DNA from: Sipunculus nudus
Lineage: Eukaryota > Annelida > Sipuncula > Golfingiida > Sipunculidae
Assembly: GCA_026874595.1 (NCBI GenBank)
Contig: CM049307.1
Location: forward strand, 34,948,862-35,012,861
Length of the DNA stretch: 64,000 bases
Reading direction: 5' to 3'
Below are positions 58,938 to 64,000 of this stretch, one piece after another (positions within the stretch are counted from its first letter, which is position 1; every line of letters starts with the position of its first letter). A program made the position numbers and the translations under genes. The notes below the pieces were generated by a model. The model made no database searches. It was given only the letters and a program-made list of their open reading frames with translations, and was not told the origin of the DNA.

Positions 58938-61031
58938 TTGTATCGCCAGACATAGTCTGGAGATACTATGGTTTAGGCACGGTCGCGCCGCCACCGCCAC
59001 AGAGATTTCTTTTGGACACAATAACTCAAAAAATATTTCACGGATCTTTACCAAACTTGGTATATGTATAGATATGGATGAGAGGACGACGCCTATTTAA
59101 AATGAGGTCATGACCTCAACTAGGAGAGTGACCTTGACCTTGAATAGGTTCAATTTTGGGGAAAATCACACAAATTCTTAAATATCTCAAGAAAACTTGC
59201 ATGGATTGATCCCAAAATCAAGTTGATCGAAGATCATGGATAGGGTTGTCATGTTCCAGAAACTGGTGGCGCCACCTATTATTCTTTACTTGTTTTCATG
59301 CCGTTTAATATCCCGAAAATTGCTACTTAGCAGTACTGTGAGCATTATAAGTCAAAAACTAATGGACAGATTTCTTTCATATTATGCATATACATAGACA
59401 TGGGTTATGGGATGATGTATATATAAATTGGGGTCATGACCTTTCCTATTAGAGTGGCCTTGACCTTGAATATTGCCATATATGGTGAAAATTACACAAA
59501 ATCATTAATATCTCAATAAGGGATGCATGCATTGGTCCAAAAATCAACATGTTCGAAGATCTTGGAAAGTATTGTCATGTACCGGAAACAGGTGGTGCCA
59601 CCTGTTATTCTTTTACTTGTTTTGTGCCGTTTAATACCCCATCATTGCCATTTATCAGTACTGTGAGCATTATAAGTCAAAAACTAATGGACAAATTTCT
59701 TTCATATTATGCATATACATGGATATGGGTTATAGGATAATGTTTATTTGAATAGGGGTCATGACCTTTCCAGTGAGTGGCCTTGACCTTGAATATTGCC
59801 ATATATGGTGAAAATCACACAAAATCATTAATTTCTCAATAAGGGATGCATGCATTGGTCCAAAAATCAACTTGACCGAAGATCTTGGATAGTAATGTCA
59901 TGTACCGGAAACAGGTGGCGCCACCTGTTATTCTTTTACATGTTTTCGTGCCGTTTAATACCCTATCATTGCCACTTAACAGTACATTTATAACCTGTGA
60001 GCATTATAAGTCAAAAACTAATGGACAGATTTCTTTCATATTATGCATATACATAGACATGGGTTATGGGATGATGTATATATAAATTGGGGTCATGACC
60101 TTTCCTATTAGAGTGGCCTTGACCTTGAATATTGCCATATATGGTGAAAATTACACAAAATCATTAATATCTCAATAAGGGATGCATGCATTGGTCCAAA
60201 AATCAACATGTTCGAAGATCTTGGAAAGTATTGTCATGTACCGGAAACAGGTGGTGCCACCTGTTATTCTTTTACTTGTTTTGTGCCGTTTAATACCCCA
60301 TCATTGCCATTTATCAGTACTGTGAGCATTATAAGTCAAAAACTAATGGACAAATTTCTTTCATATTATGCATATACATGGATATGGGTTATAGGATAAT
60401 GTTTATTTGAATAGGGGTCATGACCTTTCCAGTGAGTGGCCTTGACCTTGAATATTGCCATATATGGTGAAAATCACACAAAATCATTAATTTCTCAATA
60501 AGGGATGCATGCATTGGTCCAAAAATCAACTTGACCGAAGATCTTGGATAGTAATGTCATGTACCGGAAACAGGTGGCGCCACCTGTTATTCTTTTACAT
60601 GTTTTCGTGCCGTTTAATACCCTATCATTGCCACTTAACAGTACATTTATAACCTGTGAGCATTATAAGTCAAAAACTAATGGACAGATTTCTTTCATAT
60701 TATGCATATACATAGACATGGGTTATGGGATGATGTATATATAAATTGGGGTCATGACCTTTCCTATTAGAGTGGCCTTGACCTTGAATATTGCCATATA
60801 TGGTGAAAATTACACAAAATCATTAATATCTCAATAAGGGATGCATGCATTGGTCCAAAAATCAACATGTTCGAAGATCTTGGAAAGTATTGTCATGTAC
60901 TGGAAACAGGTGGCGCCACCTGTTATTCTTTTACTTGTTTTGTGCCGTTTAATACCCCATCATTGCCATTTATCAGTACTATGAGCATTATAAGTCAAAA
61001 ACTAATGGACAAATTTCTTTCATATTATGCA
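58938..61031 (+). mobile_element. Family E element, 5' part
   Basis: It begins TTGTATCGCC, with a fold-back (GCCAGAC-ATA-GTCTGG, then GATACTATGG) much like the start of family C (TTGTATCCGCC...GCGGATACTATG). CCTTGACCTTGA and TCATGACCT segments and GGTGGCGCCACC palindromes follow, most of them within the 659-bp array. It is cut at 61031 by the Ty3/Gypsy insertion; its other end is not in the window. Confidence 0.6.
59336..61031. repeat. 659-bp tandem array, about 2.6 units
   Basis: Units start at 59338, 59997 and 60656 (GTGAGCATTATAAGTCAAAA), exactly 659 bp apart. Each consists of two diverged halves of about 330 bp. The first two units look almost base-for-base identical, and the repeated short frames at 59549/60208 and 59885/60544 give identical translations. 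The third, partial unit differs at a few sites (for example TACTGG for TACCGG near 60899). ACAGGTGGCGCCACCTGT, an 18-bp perfect palindrome, is at 59911-59928 and 60570-60587. Confidence 0.92.
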
Positions 61032-61216
61032 TGTGGTGATTGAGAAGTAACAAGGATAGCTCAAATTCACTCTTGAACCCTAGTGTAGGCTTTAATCATC
61101 AGAAAACTGAACATATGACCTACAAAGAAAGAAACAAAAACTACTACTACTACACATGCACAAGAAACAAAAAACTACAATGACTGCATAGAAATGAGTT
61201 CATACAGGTCACAACA
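61032..61216 (-). repeat. 3' LTR of the Ty3/Gypsy fossil (185 bp)
   Basis: On the minus strand it runs from TGTTGTGACC to TCACCACA, giving TG...CA ends. It is directly preceded by a purine-rich tract (CCAGAGGGGAAAAA, 61230-61217) typical of the plus-strand primer site. It is short for an LTR. The partner LTR is outside the window. Confidence 0.75.
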
Positions 61217-61364
61217 TTTTTCCCCTCTGGGTGGAAAAAGGTCACAGATCGTGTTATTTAAAACTAACTTCTTGAAGACAAATGAGAATCTGTTCAGTAA
61301 GGGACATTCTTAAAAGTTAATCTTTAAGATTCTGGGCCGGAGCAATGCTCCGGTAGGGTAAGAT

Positions 61365-63990
61365 TTAGTATTCTCGTCCAGAGCGAGTGCATCTGGCAGG
61401 GACAGAGTCCGCAGGGAAGTTTACAGATTGCTCGGTCTGTAGAAAAGGAGTGAGTGTCTCTGGCTGAGCTGTAACAGGGGCACTTGGTGTGACAGCATCT
61501 TTGTTTGCAGATTCATGGTCCCTGTCTGTTACATCAGGAAGAGCAGATTCTTCATTTCCAACAGTGGATGGACTCGGGTCGCCCCTAGGTGCCAGGTGTC
61601 TCACAGAAACGGTAGTTTCACGCCCATCAGGTAAACGAACATGGGCGTAAGCTGGATTAGCAGCCTGCAGTAGGTCAACCTCTTCTACTAGAGGTTCATA
61701 TTTGCTAGCCCGAACATGACGACGTAGTAGCACCTTCCCAGGTTTGGTCAGCCAGGTCGGAACAGAAGAACCACTTACTGAACGGCGTTGATGCCCGAAC
61801 ATTCTCTCATGTGGAGTTGCATTGGTTGCGGTACACAGCAGGGATCTCAGAGAATGTAAGACATCTGGAAGCATATGTTCCCAAGCTGCGACAGGAAGGT
61901 CATGGGACCTGAGAGCAAGATTGACAGCTTTCCAGATAACACCATTGACCTTTCAGTCTGCCCATTTCCCTGCGGATTGTAAGCAGTTGTACGGCTAGTG
62001 GCCACACCTCGACTATGCAGGAAGTTAGTTAGATCTGATGACATGAATGCAGTTCCTCTGTCAGAGTGAATATATGCTGGCAATCCAAAAGTGGAAAAGA
62101 GAGATGTAAGACACTTAATAACAGAGTCAGCATCAACATTAGGACATGGATAGGCCCAAGGAAAACGTGAGTACTCATCAATGACTACTAACAGATAGCG
62201 GTTTTTCGTGCTGGAGGGCAAAGGGCCCTTGAAGTCTATGTTGAGTCGCTCCAGTGGTTGGGTGGCCTTTACCAGTTTGCCTTGAAACTTCTGATATCGA
62301 GGTTTAAGCTCAGCACAAACAGGGCAAGAATTACACAACTTGCGAATGTCATCAACTGAGTAGGGGAGGTTACGGCATTTCACAAAATGAATCATTCTAG
62401 TCACTCCTGGATGACACAGAGACTCGTGGAGATGTTTCAATGTTTTCTCATCACTTGTAACCATGGAGCACTGAATGCGAGAGAAAGTATCAGGTGCTAC
62501 ATTCTTCTCTCCTGATCTGTACACAATGTCATAACTGTAGCTTGCGAGTTCAATGCGCCACCTTTGGAGCTTTTCATTCTTGATCTTTCCTCTGTTCTGT
62601 TTGTCAAACATAAAACTGACAGATCTCTGATCAGTCACTAATTGGAAATGATTTCCAAGCAGGTAGTGTTTCCACTTTCTCAGTGCTTCCACGATAGCGT
62701 ATGCCTCCTTTTCTACAGCTGGATGGCGGCGTTCAGAGGCATTCAGTGTTCGTGAGAAAAAGGCAACAGGTCTACCATTTTGATTGAGAGTAGCAGCAAT
62801 CGCAAACTCAGAGGCATCTGTCTCTACGACTAAGGGAACATCCCTATCAACTGTTACTACTACTGCTGAGCTTATGTCCTGTTTCAGGGCTCTGAATGCT
62901 TCAACAGCTTCCTTGGCTAGAGGGAATGACTGAGACGAGACCAGTGGATGCACTTTAGTGGAGAAGTTTTGGATCCACTGAGCATAGTAAGAGAACATAC
63001 CCAATACTCTCTCAAGTTCCTTTTTTGTTTTGGGAAGAGGAAGCTCAAGCAATGGTCTTAAACGTTCTGGGTCAGGTCTGTAACTGCCATGTGAGACTGT
63101 GTAGCCTAGGATGTTCAGTGTTTCTGTAGAATATACAGTCTTTGTTTCATTGAATTCTAGCTTCTTTTGATTTGCTACTTGCAAGAATTTCTGGAGATTG
63201 TCGTCATGTTCTTGCTGATTCATGCCACAAACAGTTACATTGTCAACATAAGCGTAGGTTCCGCAAAGCTTGTTTTCTGCGATTATATTATCTATTGTCC
63301 GCTGAAACGCAGCCACACCGTTTGTCACACCAAATGGAATGCGAGTGAACTGATAGAGTTTCCCGTCGGCTTCAAAACCAGTGAAATGTTTCTCTTGTTC
63401 AAGGATAGGTACTTGGTGGTAGGCGCTCTTCAAGTCCAGGGTAGTGAAGATGCGGAACTGAGCAATATTTTCAATCATTTCATCGATTCTCGGAAGGGGG
63501 TATGCGTCAAGTTGAGTGAAACGATTGATAGTCTGGGAATAATCAACCACCATCCTTTTTTTGTGTCTCTCATCCTTGGTAACCAAAACTTGGGCTCTCC
63601 AGGGTGACTCACTGTGTTCAGTGATTTTGTGTTCTAGCAACCTATTTACTTCCTGACGGATGAAGTTGCGGTCCTCCTCTGAGAAGCGTCTAGACTTCAC
63701 AGCTATTGGGTGGCAGTCAGCTGTGAGGTGTTTAAAAAGTGGTGGTGCACTCACAGAAGCAGGGGTGACAGAGTTCAACCTGAGTGGGGGCCTTGATCCT
63801 CCGAACGCAACTTCTAAGGAGGAGTGTTGTCCAAGAAAGTCATGGCCTAGCAGCACTGGAGCACAGAGAGATTTAAGAACTAGGAGCTTTACTTGAGTAT
63901 ACTCCTGCCCTAGCAAACTAACGGTAACATAGCAGTAACCTTCAATATCTACATTGAGTGAGGAGTCAGCCATTTTCACTCTGCTGAGGC
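61365..63990 (-). pseudogene. pol region of the Ty3/Gypsy fossil
   Basis: From right to left: the end of an aspartic-protease-like segment (about 63990-63750), reverse transcriptase (about 63650-63050), RNase H (about 62900-62500), then integrase with a CHH-CC-type zinc region, catalytic core and a C-terminal tail (about 62430-61365). The right part lies in one long frame and the left part in a second; the coding sequence is thus a broken fossil with about one break in view. Confidence 0.85.
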
Positions 63991-64000
63991 AAGGTATTAA

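Larger units (their letters stand above)
61032..64000 (-). mobile_element. Ty3/Gypsy-type LTR retrotransposon fossil, 3' part
   Basis: An old LTR-element copy in antisense orientation inside POLR3E intron 16, inserted into the family E array. Its 3' LTR is on the left, its pol region occupies about 61.36-63.99 kb, and the 5' part lies beyond the right edge. The domain order protease end, reverse transcriptase, RNase H, integrase is that of Ty3/Gypsy. The visible coding part is broken about once and otherwise well preserved, so the copy is probably fairly young. Its age cannot be judged from LTR divergence because only one LTR is in view. Confidence 0.88.

Overview
The window is AT-rich, intron-rich animal nuclear DNA dominated by interspersed repeats. 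The one confidently named host gene is the RNA polymerase III subunit RPC5 (POLR3E), in its long metazoan form. Together with an L1/Tx1-type LINE, a Ty3/Gypsy copy, long poly-G runs and many hairpin-ended repeats carrying GGAC/GTCC microsatellites, this suggests a mollusc, most likely a bivalve. The species cannot be named from sequence alone.

Layout. 1-27.3 kb: a repeat jungle. Non-autonomous elements that I call families A, B, C and D lie nested in one another, almost all with their own 5' end to the right (minus strand). Two phase-compatible exons on the minus strand (27414-27352 and 4964-4863) look like the 5' part of an unidentified gene that starts with an acidic di-leucine sorting motif and leaves the window on the left. 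27.4-30.6 kb: intergenic DNA between this gene and POLR3E, which diverge from each other. 30,672 to past the right edge: POLR3E on the plus strand. Sixteen coding exons (644 codons) can be placed by homology, splice sites and matching phase; only a short last exon is missing and should lie beyond 64,000. Its introns hold a family C element (33,165-34,557), family A copies now in plus orientation (37,069-50,050), an 8.3-kb L1/Tx1-like LINE (41,677-49,936) inside one of them, a family D start (55.4 kb), a family E element with a 659-bp tandem array (58.9-61.0 kb), and the 3' part of a minus-strand Ty3/Gypsy fossil (61,032 to the edge).

Main hunting result. Families A and B, with unrelated bodies, share a precise asymmetric-end architecture: an own 5' end TTTTTAGC followed by a 10-11 bp motif, the inverse complement of that motif near the 3' end, then a palindrome and a terminal CCTTGTT. 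Family D has the 3' hairpin and CCTTCTT. All carry a GTCC-type microsatellite just inside the 5' end. This is how Helentron/Helitron-2 (rolling-circle) derivatives, the HINE/DINE-1 type, are built. One copy is an A body with a D-type 5' terminus, which looks like end swapping. Further points of interest are the LINE's 3.3-kb inter-ORF spacer made largely of ~300-bp repeats, a triplicated splice donor after POLR3E exon 14 that creates an in-frame alternative, and a 12-18 bp palindrome (GGTGGCGCCACC) recurring across three repeat families.
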